Of a DNA stretch of 64,000 nt, positions 1 to 9,031 are shown piece by piece. The stretch is from Vulcanisaeta souniana JCM 11219 (GTDB lineage: Archaea > Thermoproteota > Thermoprotei > Thermoproteales > Thermocladiaceae): assembly GCF_026000775.1 (NCBI RefSeq), contig NZ_AP026830.1, positions 682,001-746,000 of the forward strand. The letters are read 5' to 3'. Position 1 is the stretch's first letter. Every line of letters begins with the position of its first letter. A program made the position numbers and the translations under genes. Under the pieces are notes generated by a model. That model searched no databases. It was not told the origin of the DNA and saw nothing but the letters and a program-made list of their open reading frames with translations.

Positions 1-115
1 ACTTCTTTAGGAGGGAGGATAGTAACTTGGCCATGACAGTCCTTTGGGTAGTCGCCTCAATACTCTCAAGAACTCTCACAACATCAATGAACTTAATATC
101 ATTACCACTAGACAT
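1..115 (-). CDS. lig: ATP-dependent DNA ligase, N-terminal fragment (runs off window)
   Basis: An open frame on the minus strand starts with ATG at 115 and runs off the left edge after 38 codons. The visible peptide contains FIDVVRVLESIEATTQRT and then a VMAKLLSSLLKK-like helix. This closely resembles the N-terminal DNA-binding domain of archaeal ATP-dependent DNA ligases, where a short acidic strand is followed by a TTQR-type helix. Only this domain start is visible, so the nucleotidyltransferase core and its catalytic lysine cannot be checked. It is divergent from the SHMT gene that begins at 233. Confidence 0.6.
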   Translation of the reverse strand, partial: MSSGNDIKFIDVVRVLESIEATTQRTVMAKLLSSLLKK

Positions 116-200
116 AGCAATTACAATATTCTATTAGGAGGTTAATTAAACCACCGCCCCGTAATACCCAAAGAATAGGCTGAGTAGGCAGGGCACTAAA

Positions 201-209
201 GCTTTAATA
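201..209 (+). promoter_or_regulatory. TATA box of glyA
   Basis: The sequence gctttaata is centred about 28 nt before the ATG at 233. This is the usual archaeal TATA-to-start distance for a leaderless transcript. Confidence 0.55.
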
Positions 210-232
210 GATAAGTCGTTAGTTCTCAGTAA

Positions 233-1525
233 ATGTCGATGGACCCAGACTCAGTATTAAGTAAGGTATTAGATGTGGTGAAGACACACAATAAATGGCG
301 TAGGTTAGAGGCAATAAATCTCATACCTAGTGAAAACGTGATGTCGCCATTGGCGGAATACGTGTATTTAAATGATATGGAGGGAAGATATGCAGAGGGC
401 ACATTGGGTAGTAGGTACTATCAAGGGACTAAGTATATTGATAAGCTTGAGGGACTTCTTGCGGACTTAATGGGGCAGTTATTTCACGCAAGGTTCGTTG
501 AGGTTAGACCTATTTCAGGCACTATAGCCAATGCCGCGGTTTATGCAGCACTTACACAGCCTGACGCCACTATAATGTCTGTCCCACTTAATTCAGGTGG
601 GCATATAAGCCATAAGACAACAGGCGCGCCAGGAATTTTTAGATTGAAGGTTGTGGATTTGCCGTGGAACAATGACGAATTCAACATTGATGTTGACAAG
701 AGTATTAAGTTAATTAAGGAGGTTAAACCAAAAATCGTGATTTTAGGAGGTTCCGTGTACTTATTCCCACACCCTATTAAGGAACTTCTTGATGCTGTTC
801 ATGAGGTCAATGCCGTATTACTTCATGACTCAGCCCATGTGCTTGGATTAATAGCTGGTGGGGCATTTCCAAATCCGCTTGATTTAGGCGCTGATGTCAT
901 GACATCATCAACGCATAAGACATTTCCCGGTCCTCAGGGTGGCGTGATCTTCACAAATAGGGAGGATTTATTTAGGAACATTCAAAAGGCTGTATTTCCT
1001 GGCTTAACATCTAATTATCATCATCATAGGTACGCCGCAACTGCCGTGACGGCAATAGAGATGATGAAGTTCGGTAGAGCATATGCCGAACAAGTTGTTA
1101 ATAATGCACGGGCATTAGCAGAGGAATTACATGCTCTTGGATTTAGTATTGTGGCTGAGAATAAGGGGTTCACGAGGACTCACCAGGTTCTTGTTGATGT
1201 TTCGAGGGTTGGTGGTGGCACGAAATCCGCTGTTTTGCTCGAGGAGGCTAACATCATTGTAAATAAAAACGCGCTTCCCTGGGATAGAGGATTTAGGGAC
1301 CCAAGTGGGCTTAGGCTTGGTGTTCAAGAAATGACTAGATTTGGCATGGGTAAGGACGAAATGAGAATTATCGCGGAATTTATGGCCCGTGTCCTCATAA
1401 AGAGGGAGGATCCAAGTAATGTTAGGAGGGAAGTGATGGAATTTAGAAGGGAGTTTACGCAGGTTAAGTATGGCTTAACGCCAAAGGATGTTGGTATTGA
1501 TTTCAATATAAGTATACTAATGTAA
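233..1525 (+). CDS. glyA: Serine hydroxymethyltransferase (archaeal type)
   Basis: A PLP enzyme that interconverts serine and glycine while loading a one-carbon unit on the tetrahydropterin cofactor. The 430-residue protein has the SHMT landmarks: [10 protein letters not shown] near residue 30, the pterin/PLP-binding RYYQGTKY near 61, D199 and H202 for the PLP ring, and the Schiff-base lysine K229 in [13 protein letters not shown]. The ATG is about 28 nt downstream of a TATA box, so the message is probably leaderless. The next gene (MptE-like pterin pyrophosphokinase) begins directly after the stop codon, which puts SHMT in one transcript with pterin cofactor synthesis. Archaeal SHMTs may use a modified folate; the sequence alone cannot say which. 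Confidence 0.95.
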   Translation: MSMDPDSVLSKVLDVVKTHNKWRRLEAINLIPSENVMSPLAEYVYLNDMEGRYAEGTLGSRYYQGTKYIDKLEGLLADLMGQLFHARFVEVRPISGTIANAAVYAALTQPDATIMSVPLNSGGHISHKTTGAPGIFRLKVVDLPWNNDEFNIDVDKSIKLIKEVKPKIVILGGSVYLFPHPIKELLDAVHEVNAVLLHDSAHVLGLIAGGAFPNPLDLGADVMTSSTHKTFPGPQGGVIFTNREDLFRNIQKAVFPGLTSNYHHHRYAATAVTAIEMMKFGRAYAEQVVNNARALAEELHALGFSIVAENKGFTRTHQVLVDVSRVGGGTKSAVLLEEANIIVNKNALPWDRGFRDPSGLRLGVQEMTRFGMGKDEMRIIAEFMARVLIKREDPSNVRREVMEFRREFTQVKYGLTPKDVGIDFNISILM

Positions 1526-2230
1526 GTGGCAGGTTCATCAGTAATTAAAACTAGATCTTATGTGGTTAATCGAGGAAGCTCTATGCGCAGTGGTATTGTT
1601 CTTGATCCAATGGAGTGGTTACTAGTTAGGAGTTATTATACGGCATTACTTCCTCAATTAAACTTTGATGGTGATTATCTGGCGGCTGAATTGGCACCTA
1701 GTTTCTGTAATTATGATGGTGATTTAAGGGAGTTTAAGTGGGATGTTGTTAATATTGTGATGCCACCAATCGAGGTAAAGCCCAGTGATTATGGTTTATT
1801 AATCGCTGTTGAAGGTTACTCCGTTAAGTTACTTCATGATTGGGGGTTAAGTCCTGACATTGTTGTTACGGACTTTGACTTTAAACCTGAGGAGATAATT
1901 AATTGTGATTGTCTAGTGCTTGGTCATGCGCATGGTGATAATATTAGTTACTATCCTAAATATGCATCCAGGGTTAGGAAATTGCTACCCACAGTTCAGG
2001 TATGGCCGAGGGGTTGTTCATTATTAATTCCTGGATTCACTGATGGTGATAGGGCCGTTTATCTGGCATATTACATGGGTGCTAGGGAAATTAGAATTTA
2101 TGGATTTAATTCAAGTAGAGTTGTGAAGAGGAATGATGAAATAAAAAGAGTAAAGCTGAAAATAGCTGAGGCATTAATTAATAGAGTCTTACAAAAGGCT
2201 AGGGGTAATACCGTGATTAAACTACTTTAA
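1526..2230 (+). CDS. mptE: 6-hydroxymethyl-7,8-dihydropterin pyrophosphokinase, MptE-like (DUF115)
   Basis: Resembles the archaeal MptE family, which transfers pyrophosphate from ATP to 6-hydroxymethyl-7,8-dihydropterin on the way to tetrahydrofolate or methanopterin-type cofactors and replaces FolK. Supporting signs are the DIVVTDFDFKP segment (the family's acidic VTDLD motif) near residue 113, GHAHGDN near 143, a glycine-rich PGFTDGDRA segment, and YGFNSS near the C-terminus. The frame opens with GTG abutting the SHMT stop codon; an ATG at 1583 is an equally good start and would remove 19 non-conserved residues. Tight linkage with SHMT supports a folate-type role. Assignment is by motif only. 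Confidence 0.75.
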   Translation: MAGSSVIKTRSYVVNRGSSMRSGIVLDPMEWLLVRSYYTALLPQLNFDGDYLAAELAPSFCNYDGDLREFKWDVVNIVMPPIEVKPSDYGLLIAVEGYSVKLLHDWGLSPDIVVTDFDFKPEEIINCDCLVLGHAHGDNISYYPKYASRVRKLLPTVQVWPRGCSLLIPGFTDGDRAVYLAYYMGAREIRIYGFNSSRVVKRNDEIKRVKLKIAEALINRVLQKARGNTVIKLL

Positions 2231-2977
2231 TCACTGTGGTGTTGGTGCCTCCTGTAACTGGGCTATTGTTACTAAGGGCTTTTCCTTACCCACCACAAAC
2301 AAATAATCAATTATTGTCCTAACTTCTTTGCCATCGCCTGTCATAATCTTTGCCGTAGACCCCCTCTTCCTGTATGTTTGTATTATTTCAGTTATCTTAC
2401 CATAATAGCCCACGTTCTTACCATCAACTATGAGCCCCAGGGAGCCTAGTTCTAGTTTTACGTAGTCTAGGATCTTATTCTCACTTATATCTATTAATAC
2501 CGAGCCAAGCGTCTCGTACTTACTCCCCTCTTCATAAGGTAGCTGTAGGTTTCTGCCATCATGTAAATTAAGCTGTATCTGCCCACCCTTAACCATTGTC
2601 TTGTTCTCAATCCTACAAAGCTTATACTTGGCTTCTTCCTGACTTATTGGTACTGGCCACAGGAACTTGGTTGGGTGTGGAACCATTCGGTAAACCTCAT
2701 TCGTTGGTATAATCTCAATAATGTCCATTAAGCCAACTGGGTATTTATAATCTCTCCTAATTTCTCCATCAACCTTTATCAAACCATTACCAACTACGTA
2801 CCTTGCCTCCCTAAGGGTCTTCGTGTACCTGAGCACGTCCCTAACTAATATGGCTAGTGGCAATGATTTGGATAGTGGGTGAGGTCCAGGGCTTGGTCTA
2901 ACAACCCAAGTGGCCTCCTTGGTTGATACTGGCCACCACTCAGGTGCTTGATAACGCCTAAGATGTCTCCTGGGCAT
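2231..2977 (-). CDS. rps4e: 30S ribosomal protein eS4
   Basis: Small-subunit protein of the archaeal/eukaryotic ribosome. The 248 residues start MPRRHLRRYQAPEWWPVSTK, typical of eS4 with its basic N-terminus and WP(V/I)xxK segment. A central S4-like RNA-binding domain follows (around 40-100, with LREARYVVGNGLIKVDGEI), then a KOW-like C-terminal domain containing LGLIVDGKNVGYYGKI. It lies 36 nt downstream of the uL24 gene on the same strand and is surely co-transcribed with it. The pair is what remains of the archaeal spc-type cluster, where uL24 and eS4 normally follow uL14; no other ribosomal gene is adjacent here. Confidence 0.95.
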   Translation of the reverse strand: MPRRHLRRYQAPEWWPVSTKEATWVVRPSPGPHPLSKSLPLAILVRDVLRYTKTLREARYVVGNGLIKVDGEIRRDYKYPVGLMDIIEIIPTNEVYRMVPHPTKFLWPVPISQEEAKYKLCRIENKTMVKGGQIQLNLHDGRNLQLPYEEGSKYETLGSVLIDISENKILDYVKLELGSLGLIVDGKNVGYYGKITEIIQTYRKRGSTAKIMTGDGKEVRTIIDYLFVVGKEKPLVTIAQLQEAPTPQ

Positions 2978-3013
2978 TACACATCACCGTGAACAAACCT
3001 ATTTAAAAGCTTA

Positions 3014-3493
3014 CTACTGTTTTGTCTCATTACCACCGCCTTGACTAACAACAATTACCTCAGGCTTTCTCAGTGCCCTGGCCTCCTTAGCCTCCTCAAG
3101 TCTCCTAAGGTACTCCTCACGCTGTTTCCTAGCTCTCTCGATGGCCTCGAGTCTCCTCTTATCACTTGTATCCAACTCAACAACCATGACCTTTGATGGA
3201 TGTATCGGGTAGTAAACGGTTTCACCACCGGGTTTCTTCAGTGTTGCGTTCTCCACGTGAATCCTCATCTTCCTTAGGTCAACCTCCATGACCTTACCCC
3301 TAACGCCCTTAAAGTCACCCCTGAGTACTAACACGGTGTCACCCTTCCTGATGGGCAACCTCTTAATGCCATATTGCCTTTGCAGATCCTCGCTTAACCT
3401 AGCCGTCAATAACCTACGCCTAGCATGAAGTGGCGCATTATATAGCGCCCTCCTCTGTTTCCTTGGTTGTTTAGACCTTGTTAATGTGACCAT
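3014..3493 (-). CDS. rpl24: 50S ribosomal protein uL24 (L24p/L26e)
   Basis: Large-subunit protein that binds the 5' domain of 23S rRNA early in assembly. The KOW motif is clear ([20 protein letters not shown], about residues 47-66), preceded by a basic arm ([20 protein letters not shown]) and followed by the conserved PIHPSKV segment. At 159 residues it is longer than the typical archaeal protein because of a charged, probably helical tail (about 110-159). The ATG at 3493 has a T-rich TATA-like element (TTTTTAAGC) about 29 nt upstream on the minus strand. First gene of the uL24-eS4 operon. Confidence 0.95.
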   Translation of the reverse strand: MVTLTRSKQPRKQRRALYNAPLHARRRLLTARLSEDLQRQYGIKRLPIRKGDTVLVLRGDFKGVRGKVMEVDLRKMRIHVENATLKKPGGETVYYPIHPSKVMVVELDTSDKRRLEAIERARKQREEYLRRLEEAKEARALRKPEVIVVSQGGGNETKQ

Positions 3494-3625
3494 GCAATAA
3501 ACCCGCTAAGTTAATTGCTTAAAAATTTTAATGCATACGTAACTACCAACCTACAGCCTTTAGCATTTGATAAAAACCCGCTGCTGAAACGAGTTATTGG
3601 TTTCTACCCGCCTGATCCAACGGAC

Positions 3626-4483
3626 CTAGATTGAAGCTAGGTATATTCCCATGAACATTATTGCTGAGCCAATGATCTCGGGCAATGTGGGTTGAATACC
3701 CATTATGAAGTAATTAAGTGCCAATGTCAATGCTGGTACCGTGAATATGTATGGTGTTGAATTGGCAACACCAACTGTGTTAACAAGCAAGTACCAGACC
3801 AGGAATAGGACCACGCCACCAATAACTGAGGTACCCAGTAGATTACTAACGAACCCAGGAACCCACTCAATACCCGTGAATGTCCTTAACCCATCAACGA
3901 GAATCCCCATTACGGCGAGTATTAATGAACCTATTATGAACATGTTTGACACCACAATAAGGCCATTATTATTACCTAACTTCTTGAAGTATATGCTATA
4001 TAGGGCCCAAAATACGGCGTTCATGATAGTAAGTAATGCACCAACTAGGGACACCCCCTTCATTATCGATGAAACGCCGTAGATGATGACCCCGACGAAC
4101 CCGACTAACGAACCAACCACATTAAGGGTCCTTGGCTTCTCACGAATCAGTAGTATCGATAATGGTATTGCGAATAGGGGCATTGTGTAACCGAAGATGG
4201 CTGAGGAACCCGGATCAATGTAGAGTAGCCCATATGCCCAAAGTGCCGAGCTTAATGATGAGAATAGGCTTAGTAGTGCTAGGTCCCTGTTCAATATAAG
4301 GTAGTATTTCCCATTAATCGTCATGGTGGCTATGGCCAGCAGGGACCCGGCTATGGCGTACCTAATTGCCATGTAACCCAATGGTGTTGCATACTTCAAT
4401 CCGAATTTGACGAAGAAGTAGTTAACCGATGCCGAGAATACGTAAACCAACAGGTAACCAATGAATAGTGATTTTCTCATCAT
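3626..4483 (-). CDS. EamA/DMT-family permease
   Basis: Integral membrane protein of the drug/metabolite transporter superfamily, with about ten hydrophobic helices arranged as two EamA repeats. The repeats can be seen as similar segments, for example PLGYMAIRYAIAGSLLAI near the N-terminus and STPYIFTVPALTLALNYFIM near the C-terminus, each followed by short loops. The substrate cannot be read from sequence; relatives export amino acids, nucleosides or sugars. I place the start at the Met-Met pair (4483/4480) because the first TM helix begins immediately afterwards. The longer frame to 4549 adds an unlikely basic stretch and would overlap the divergent methyltransferase. Confidence 0.8.
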   Translation of the reverse strand: MMRKSLFIGYLLVYVFSASVNYFFVKFGLKYATPLGYMAIRYAIAGSLLAIATMTINGKYYLILNRDLALLSLFSSLSSALWAYGLLYIDPGSSAIFGYTMPLFAIPLSILLIREKPRTLNVVGSLVGFVGVIIYGVSSIMKGVSLVGALLTIMNAVFWALYSIYFKKLGNNNGLIVVSNMFIIGSLILAVMGILVDGLRTFTGIEWVPGFVSNLLGTSVIGGVVLFLVWYLLVNTVGVANSTPYIFTVPALTLALNYFIMGIQPTLPEIIGSAIMFMGIYLASI

Positions 4484-4573
4484 CACGAGGGTTCTACCTC
4501 GCCTTAAAAACCGTTCTACATAGAGATAATGAAAGGGATAAAAAGACATGCTCTTAATTACCCTGGTGTATTA

Positions 4574-5206
4574 ATGCATTATTATGATAAGGAGCCCGTC
4601 TTTAAGGAAATGAGGGTTAGAAGGATTAGAGACATGGTTAGGGGGATGCCCTTGAACTTCGTGTCGGCACCCAGCGTATTCTCGGGCGAGTACATAGATG
4701 CCGGTACTAGATTGTTGGCGGAGAACATGGTGATAATGAATGATTGGGATGTATTAGACATGGGTTGCGGCTATGGGGTTCTTGGCATAGTGGCCGCCAA
4801 GTTAGCGCCAAGGGGTAGGGTCGTCATGGTGGATACCAATAAGCTCGCGGTTAAGTTGGCAGCCATTAACATTAGGATTAATAATGTGGACAATGCCGAG
4901 GTACGCTGGGGCGACCTATACGGCGCCGTTCAGGGTGAGAGGTTTAATACAGTAATATCGAATCCACCAATAACCGCCGGCCTTGAGGTGAATAGAAGAT
5001 TAATAATTGGAGCAAGGGAACACCTAAAGCCCGGTGGACTCCTACAAATAGTGATCCCCAAGAAACTTAGGTCAAGGTTTGAGGAGATCCTATATGGGAA
5101 TTACGACATTGTGGAGAGACTGGCCAAGTCAGGTAATTACATAGCCTACGTAGCCAAGGTAATGGACTACCCACCGGATCTCATGCCTAAGTCCCATCAT
5201 GCGTAA
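4574..5206 (+). CDS. Class I SAM-dependent methyltransferase, RsmC/MTS-like
   Basis: A small Rossmann methyltransferase of the MTS-domain group that modifies rRNA bases or protein glutamine. Motif I is VLDMGCGYGVLGI, motif II contains VDTNKLAVKLA, and the catalytic NPP-type motif IV is SNPPI, which points to methylation of an amino group or base nitrogen. A GGLLQIVIPKK segment matches the family's terminal strands. The start at 4574 gives MHYYDKEPVF, matching the HYY(S/D)xxP beginning usual for this group; the frame also opens upstream at 4529. It is divergent from the EamA permease. The target (16S or 23S) is unknown; length 210 aa is normal for the one-domain archaeal version. Confidence 0.8.
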   Translation: MHYYDKEPVFKEMRVRRIRDMVRGMPLNFVSAPSVFSGEYIDAGTRLLAENMVIMNDWDVLDMGCGYGVLGIVAAKLAPRGRVVMVDTNKLAVKLAAINIRINNVDNAEVRWGDLYGAVQGERFNTVISNPPITAGLEVNRRLIIGAREHLKPGGLLQIVIPKKLRSRFEEILYGNYDIVERLAKSGNYIAYVAKVMDYPPDLMPKSHHA

Positions 5207-5304
5207 GCATCATTTTTGCATTAATGCATTAATTGTTACTAATCGTTAATGCCCATTAATTCACGGGACTAATGCCTAACCATATACCTCAAATCAGGGA
5301 TAGG

Positions 5305-5312
5305 CTTTTAAA
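5305..5312 (+). promoter_or_regulatory. TATA box for the structured RNA candidate at 5331
   Basis: The sequence cttttaaa is preceded by a purine-rich BRE-like stretch. Its centre is about 25 nt before the beginning of the long GC-rich helix, the distance expected for a transcription start at about 5331-5334. Confidence 0.5.
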
Positions 5313-5330
5313 GAACCATGAAAACATTAA

Positions 5331-5446
5331 GGAGGAGGGTAGGCACCAGGGCAGGTACGCCTCAGCGCATGGGTTCCTCTTCAGAGCTCCGCTCGCACGC
5401 GGCGCATCATGGGCCTCATCCCCACCCTGGTGCTTACCCTCCCTTT
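5331..5446 (+). ncRNA. Structured GC-rich RNA candidate closed by an 18-bp helix
   Basis: An 18-nt arm at 5334-5351 pairs with 5425-5442 (17 Watson-Crick pairs and one G-U). It encloses a 73-nt GC-rich core with further short helices (for example CCGC/GCGG around 5389-5402). The island is far richer in GC than its surroundings, a classical mark of structural RNA in AT-leaning hyperthermophile DNA. A TATA box sits at the right distance for a start near 5331. A 69-codon frame crosses the region but has unnatural composition and I do not consider it a gene. It does not show tRNA, C/D-box, RNase P (GGAAAG) or SRP (GNRA helix 8) signatures, so the class is unknown. Strand is chosen from the promoter. 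Confidence 0.55.
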
Positions 5447-5610
5447 CCCCGCTGAACTGGTTGGACGTATTCTTCGTTTAAAATCCGAAGTATATTAAAC
5501 AATCGGACAAAATAAAAACAAAGAAAAGTAGCAGGGTGAGATCGTTCATTAGGTGTCGCTGAGTTATTGTACTGTATTCCCCTAATATTCCCCGACGGAA
5601 GTGCTTTTTA

Positions 5611-6204
5611 GTGGTGGTAATGTTTAATGAGTTGTTGATGGGTATTGATGAGATGCTCAGAGATTTGAGTAATAGTGATGCTGAGACTAGGGTGTGGAGA
5701 CTCCTGTATTTGGTTAGGATAATTAATTATATTAAAAGGAATCCTGGGCGTGACTTCGATATGCATGATGTTATTGTATTCGATAACTACCTGGAGAAAT
5801 TAGTCAGTTTTGGTATCATCAGGGCAGTATCTAGCGCTGGTGGGGTTGTGCGTTATGTCTTGGCCATGCCACTTAAGGAGTTGGAGAATGCCGTTGTTAA
5901 TTACGTGGATGGTCTCTACGGACCCGTGATTAATGGTATAGTTAGGGGTTTGCAACAACGTGGTTGTTACCTGACTGTGTATGGGAAGGGTAGGCACGTT
6001 TACCTAATGATTAGGTGTAGGGGTGGTGATCGTGAAACCGACTCGAACATTTGTGATTTCAACGCTGACATGAGGTTCTGTGAATTAATAGTCAGACTAC
6101 TGAGCCTTAAGAACGTAATAACCAATGAATTAGCCGAACACCTCATAAACAAGGCAATAGAGTTAAGAATGAAAATCAGTAAACCAAGCACCTGGAGAGG
6201 GTGA
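5611..6204 (+). CDS. Hypothetical protein, probably winged-helix-like N-terminal half
   Basis: A 197-residue soluble protein that I do not recognise. Residues about 20-85 read as helix - helix - two strands (VWRLLYLVRIINYIKR, then YLEKLVSFGIIRAVSSAGGVVRYVLAM), compatible with a winged-helix fold. The C-terminal part contains YLTVYGKGRHVYLMIRCRGG and a helical tail. Start choice is open: GTG 5611, ATG 5620 or ATG 5638. A TATA-like ctttttag at 5603-5610 would place transcription initiation near 5630 and so favour the ATG at 5638. It stands alone between the RNA candidate and the convergent aminopeptidase gene. Confidence 0.6.
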   Translation: MVVMFNELLMGIDEMLRDLSNSDAETRVWRLLYLVRIINYIKRNPGRDFDMHDVIVFDNYLEKLVSFGIIRAVSSAGGVVRYVLAMPLKELENAVVNYVDGLYGPVINGIVRGLQQRGCYLTVYGKGRHVYLMIRCRGGDRETDSNICDFNADMRFCELIVRLLSLKNVITNELAEHLINKAIELRMKISKPSTWRG

Positions 6205-6447
6205 TGTAGCGTCAAGTTCGCCAAGAATATTACTAGCGCAGGTTAAGCTTTATCCTTCTGCGTCAAGTCTAGGGATAATGGATTGAGCGCCATATGATGT
6301 AATTGTTAGGTGGGTTATGAATTGTGTAGATGGGTGGCGGAGAGAGCTTAACGTAGAATGGGAAGAGAAGAAATGAGTAGTGGAATGAAGGGTGGATGAG
6401 ATTGTTTGAATTGAACATGAACGTTAAATGTTTATGAGAAGTCTTAA

Positions 6448-9006
6448 TTAGCCATACTTTGTCTCCACCCTGCCCAACCTATCCATGATTCTCCTCTGCT
6501 CCTCCCTAATCCTCTCAATCTCCTCCCTCAATCTTGCATACTCAACACCCCTCTGCATCTGCTCCCTAATCTTCCTGGCAACATCCCTCGCATAACGCCT
6601 AATACGGCCATCCAAGTCCCTACTGGCCAAGTCATCGAGTATATCCAGGAACCTCGGGTCAAGAGAACTCTCCACGGCCGCTACGGCAGCATACCTCACT
6701 CTGTAATACGGGTCCCTAAGCAACTCCCTAATCCTATCATAAACCCTCCTAACACCCACAAACTTACCCAGGGACTGCGTCGCGACCATCCTAACAAGGG
6801 TTGGTTTACCAAGCTCTGTATACTTAACCAGCGTGTCGATCGCTTCGTCAGTACCTAGTTCAGAAAGCCCCTGCAGTGCACCCTGGGTTATTACGTAGTT
6901 ATGGCTTGGGTAATCAAGGGCTTTAATGAGGCTCTTGCCATAGTCAAGTATTCCCAACTTACCAAGTGATTGAGCTGCCTTTGACCTGGCGTAATAACTC
7001 TCGGATGCATCCTCAAGGATTGACATAAGGACATTAGCCACATTCCCATTACCCTTAAAATTACCCAGAGCCTCTGCAATGACTTGCCTAACCCTTGGGT
7101 GCCTCTCATTATTCAATGCGTTGAGTAACGCCTTGAGTGCGTACTCCGTACCTATTTTACCGAGCGCCCTGGCTGCCTCAGCCCTGACGCCCCAGAATGG
7201 GTCGCCCATCAATGCCTTGCTCAACCCCTCAACAGCCCTGGCACTACCATCCTTGGTTAACGCATCAATAGCCTCAAGCCTACACATTAGGTTTTCGCTG
7301 CCTAATTCAGCGATGGCCTCCTCAACACCCTTGTCACTACTCACGGACTTGACACCCACCTTAAACTGAGGATCTAGGCACACGTATTGCGGCCTCTCGC
7401 TGGCCGGTATGTATATCGTGGTCTCCCTCTCATTCAATTCGAACCTAAATATCTCGACCTCACCGCTTGAGTATTTAATCTCGAACTCGAGGGGTAGCCT
7501 ATAGATTGGGTATGAGTCATCACCCTGGGCTTGGCTAATACTCAATTTGATGAATTTATTACCTGGGTCGTAACTCCAGGAATACTTAATGACTGGGTGG
7601 CCAGATGAGTAGACGAATTGCGTGAAGAACCAGTCGAGTGGTTGCCCGGAAACCTCCTCAAGGGCCTTCCTAAGGTCCTCTGTATCCGCATTACCATGGG
7701 CGTGCCTGGTTAGGTATAGGTTTATGCCCTTTCTAAAGGTTTCATCGCTGAGTAGATTACGGAGTGTGTGAAGGACTAGGCTTCCCTTCTCGTATGTATG
7801 CCTATCGAACATCTCCTCAGGGTCTTTATACAGCCTCGTGACTATTGGCCTCGCATACCTATTGCCATACTCATTGAGGTAGTTCCTAAGGTTTTGATAC
7901 AGTTCATAAAGGAACTCATCGCGCCCCTTTGCATGTTCCATGTAGAGGGCCTCAAAGTACGTGGCAAAGGACTCATTAAGCCAGATATTGGCCCAATCCT
8001 TAGTCGTTACAAAGTCACCAAACCACTGATGCGCTAGTTCATGGGCAACCAGGCCATCTGATGAGAAGTCCTCAACTCCTTGGCATGGGAACTTCGAACC
8101 AGGGCAATGGGCATGTTCATCATGCAGCGTTGTATCTGTTACTATTGTAATGGTCGTGTTCTCCATACCGCCATAGATGAATTCACTAACGGCAACATGC
8201 TTGTAGTTAGGCCATGGGTACTTAACACCCGTGTACTCGCTATAAAACTTGACCATGTCACATGTCCTGTAGAAGCTAAACCTGGCCCTATCGCTGTATC
8301 CCCTAGGTACGTAATGCTCAATAGTTATTTCATTGCAATCCTCCCTAACGGCCTCAAACTCACCTGCCGCAAGAGCCACCAGATAAGCCGAGTGAGGTTT
8401 ATCCAATTTCCAGTGCCACAATACTTCATTACCTAGGTCCCTCGTCTCCACTAGGACTCCGTTGGATATTGCTGTCCAGTGCTTCGGAACTATAATCAAT
8501 AACTCACTCGTGAATTTGACATTTGGGTAGTCTGGCATTGGTATCCAGTAGTGGTTGTCTTCGCTCTCGCCCTGTGTCCAAACCATGGGAACCCTATCCC
8601 TGTAATACTCGTCAGGTAGCACAAAGTAGAGGCCCTTTCTTGGCTTGGTTTCATAATTAACCTGGACAATGTGACTCCCTGGATTAATGTAAATCCTCAG
8701 TGCCCTCCCGTCATACTCAAACTTCGCGTCCTGCCCATCAACCCTGACTGATATTATCCTCATTTCCGCAGCGTCGAGCTCCATGAACCCCCTGCCCTGT
8801 GGTACATCAACTGTGTACTCACCTGATCCCTCTACGGCTCTGTCTTCAGCCCTTATCCTTAACTGTGCCCTTATGTGCCGAAGTGCGTAGCCATAGTACC
8901 TGGGAAATTGGGGACTATAGTATGGCTGCACGAAATACCTACCAATCAGGTAACCTGCCTTGTCGAATGACACAAAAGACCCCACCACTAAATGATTAAT
9001 ATGCAT
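6448..9006 (-). CDS. M1-family aminopeptidase with C-terminal HEAT repeats
   Basis: Zinc aminopeptidase that trims peptides from the N-terminus, probably downstream of the proteasome. The exopeptidase motif GGMEN is at 279-283 and the zinc site HELAHQWFGD at 322-331 with the third ligand Glu in WLNESFATY (345). The N-terminal beta-saddle domain is about 45-240. After the catalytic domain, residues about 560-800 form a series of HEAT/PBS-type repeats (for example AEAARALGKIGTEYALKALLNAL), and the last 40 residues are a charged coiled coil (REEIERIREEQRRIMDRL). Many M1 enzymes have an ERAP1-like helical domain there; regular HEAT repeats are a distinctive variant. A TusA-like gene lies 25 nt upstream in the same direction. 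Confidence 0.9.
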   Translation of the reverse strand: MHINHLVVGSFVSFDKAGYLIGRYFVQPYYSPQFPRYYGYALRHIRAQLRIRAEDRAVEGSGEYTVDVPQGRGFMELDAAEMRIISVRVDGQDAKFEYDGRALRIYINPGSHIVQVNYETKPRKGLYFVLPDEYYRDRVPMVWTQGESEDNHYWIPMPDYPNVKFTSELLIIVPKHWTAISNGVLVETRDLGNEVLWHWKLDKPHSAYLVALAAGEFEAVREDCNEITIEHYVPRGYSDRARFSFYRTCDMVKFYSEYTGVKYPWPNYKHVAVSEFIYGGMENTTITIVTDTTLHDEHAHCPGSKFPCQGVEDFSSDGLVAHELAHQWFGDFVTTKDWANIWLNESFATYFEALYMEHAKGRDEFLYELYQNLRNYLNEYGNRYARPIVTRLYKDPEEMFDRHTYEKGSLVLHTLRNLLSDETFRKGINLYLTRHAHGNADTEDLRKALEEVSGQPLDWFFTQFVYSSGHPVIKYSWSYDPGNKFIKLSISQAQGDDSYPIYRLPLEFEIKYSSGEVEIFRFELNERETTIYIPASERPQYVCLDPQFKVGVKSVSSDKGVEEAIAELGSENLMCRLEAIDALTKDGSARAVEGLSKALMGDPFWGVRAEAARALGKIGTEYALKALLNALNNERHPRVRQVIAEALGNFKGNGNVANVLMSILEDASESYYARSKAAQSLGKLGILDYGKSLIKALDYPSHNYVITQGALQGLSELGTDEAIDTLVKYTELGKPTLVRMVATQSLGKFVGVRRVYDRIRELLRDPYYRVRYAAVAAVESSLDPRFLDILDDLASRDLDGRIRRYARDVARKIREQMQRGVEYARLREEIERIREEQRRIMDRLGRVETKYG

Positions 9007-9031
9007 TATCCATTTTCCTATAATCCATGAC

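Noticed and set aside
3494-3625. Possible C/D-box sRNA (ctga boxes near 3583 and 3612)
   Set aside because: Box C is degenerate (ttgataa), guide lengths do not fit and no C' box is found.
5272-5481. 69-codon frame across the GC island
   Set aside because: Composition is determined by the RNA-like helix; Trp/Pro/Ser-rich peptide without family features and the TATA box lies inside the frame.
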